A DNA stretch of 5,919 bases from an uncultured Clostridia bacterium (GTDB lineage Bacteria; Bacillota; Clostridia; Oscillospirales; Acutalibacteraceae). The notes beneath the pieces were generated by a model, which did no database searches, was not told where the DNA came from, and worked only from the letters and a program-made list of their open reading frames with translations. The stretch's first letter is position 1, and every line of letters begins with the position of its first letter. The position numbers and the translations under genes are program-made. Where the stretch lies: the NCBI GenBank assembly GCA_947623765.1, contig CANQIG010000129.1, positions 1 through 5,919 of the forward strand, written 5' to 3'. Positions 5,010-5,919 of this stretch are shown here, piece by piece.

Positions 5010-5919
5010 ATGATCGATATCAAATTCTTACGTGAAAATCCAGACGCCGTCCGGGAGAACATCAAAAAGAAGTTCCAGGACGAAAAGCTGCCGCTCGTTG
5101 ACGAAGTGATCGCGCTCGACGCGGAAAAACGCCAGACGCAGCAGAAGGCGGACGGCCTGAGAGCCTCGCGGAACAAGCTCTCCAAGGAGATCGGCGGGCT
5201 GATGAAGCAGGGCAAGCGCGACGAGGCCGAGCAGGTCAAGGCCGAGGTCAACGCGCAGAGCGAGGAGCTCCTCGCCGCCGAGGCGAAGGAGAAGGAGCTC
5301 GACGAGAAGATCCTGAAGATCATGATGACGATCCCGAACATCATCGACCCCTCCGTGCCGATCGGGAAGGACGACAGTGAGAACGTCGAGGTCCAGCGCT
5401 ACGGCGAGCCCGTCGTCCCGGACTTCGAGATCCCCTACCACACCGACATCATGGAGAGCCTCGCGGGCGTCGACATGGACGCGGCGCGCCGCGTCGCCGG
5501 GAACGGGTTCTACTATCTGATTGGGGACGTCGCGCGGCTCCATTCGTCGATCCTGTCCTACGCGCGGGACTTCATGATCGGTCGAGGCTTCACCTACGTG
5601 ATCCCGCCGTACATGATCCGCCGGGACGTCGTGAACGGCGTCATGAGCTTCGCGGAGATGGACGCGATGATGTACAAGATCGAGGGCGAGGACCTCTACC
5701 TCATCGGCACGAGCGAGCATTCGATGATCGGCCGGTTCATCGACCAGATCCTCCCGGAGAGCAGTCTGCCGCGGACGCTGACGAGCTTCTCCCCCTGCTT
5801 CCGCAAGGAAAAGGGCGCGCACGGCGTGGAGGAGCGCGGCGTGTACCGCATCCACCAGTTCGAGAAGCAGGAGATGATCGTCGTCTGCAAGCCGGAGGAT
5901 TCGATGAAGTGGTACGACG
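5010..5919 (+). CDS. serS: Seryl-tRNA synthetase, N-terminal part (3' end outside window)
   Basis: SerS is the class II enzyme that charges tRNA-Ser with serine via seryl-adenylate. 303 codons are visible of about 420-430 expected. ATG 5010 has GAGAGGG (4996-5002) 7 nt upstream and the usual N-terminus MIDIKFLRENPD. Residues ~30-105 are the long antiparallel coiled-coil arm that grips the tRNA long variable arm. The catalytic domain follows, with GTSEH at 233-237 (the serine-binding TxE loop, usually TAEV) and class II motif 2 FRKE...RIHQFEKQE at 264-288. Motif 3 is beyond the window. It starts 34 nt after parB with no terminator or T-box in between, so it is probably cotranscribed with parAB. 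Confidence 0.95.
   Translation, partial: MIDIKFLRENPDAVRENIKKKFQDEKLPLVDEVIALDAEKRQTQQKADGLRASRNKLSKEIGGLMKQGKRDEAEQVKAEVNAQSEELLAAEAKEKELDEKILKIMMTIPNIIDPSVPIGKDDSENVEVQRYGEPVVPDFEIPYHTDIMESLAGVDMDAARRVAGNGFYYLIGDVARLHSSILSYARDFMIGRGFTYVIPPYMIRRDVVNGVMSFAEMDAMMYKIEGEDLYLIGTSEHSMIGRFIDQILPESSLPRTLTSFSPCFRKEKGAHGVEERGVYRIHQFEKQEMIVVCKPEDSMKWYD

Noticed and set aside
3178..5344. Long minus-strand open frames of 540 and 415 codons opposite parA, parB and serS
   Set aside because: They mirror the codon structure of the well-supported + strand genes, have Arg/Ser/Ala-rich low-complexity products and no ribosome sites.

Overview
The window is 5.9 kb of GC-rich DNA, all genes on the + strand. It runs gyrA (3' end), about 1 kb of repeat-filled intergenic DNA, noc, parA (soj), parB (spo0J) and the start of serS. 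A Noc-type ParB paralogue beside soj/spo0J, purine-rich Shine-Dalgarno sites and parS sites matching the Bacillota consensus point to a high-GC Clostridia-type Bacillota, probably an uncultured or gut lineage. The genus cannot be read from this sequence. This gene set is usually found close to the chromosome origin, but no oriC or DnaA-box cluster is visible here.

Region by region: 1-1233 is the C-terminal half of DNA gyrase subunit A, ending in an acidic tail and an intrinsic terminator. 1234-2232 has no intact gene but is full of structure. It holds a diverged second copy of the gyrA tail plus terminator (172-bp offset), a 43-residue stump of an ABC-transporter ATPase, and three full plus one partial copies of a ~148-bp tandem repeat. 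Each repeat carries an A/T-tract dyad next to a degenerate parS/Noc-site-like motif. The last, partial copy runs straight into the noc promoter. 2233-3030 is noc. 3031-3318 holds a hairpin, a parS site, an extended -10 promoter and a structured leader. 3319-4089 is parA, 4093-4108 is a perfect parS, 4133-4975 is parB (TTG start), and 5010 to the end is serS.

How the genes work together: ParB loads at parS and spreads as a CTP-dependent clamp. ParA is its ATPase partner for origin segregation and control of replication initiation. Noc is a ParB relative whose HTH carries the Noc-type specificity residues; in Bacillus such proteins hold off division over the nucleoid. parA, parB and probably serS appear to form one transcription unit from the promoter at about 3179, while noc has its own promoter.

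The most unusual part is the repeat array immediately upstream of noc. It may be an iterated binding or bending region for Noc or another protein. This is inference; the sequence shows only the repeats, dyads and spacing. Noc itself appears to lack the N-terminal amphipathic membrane helix known from Bacillus Noc.
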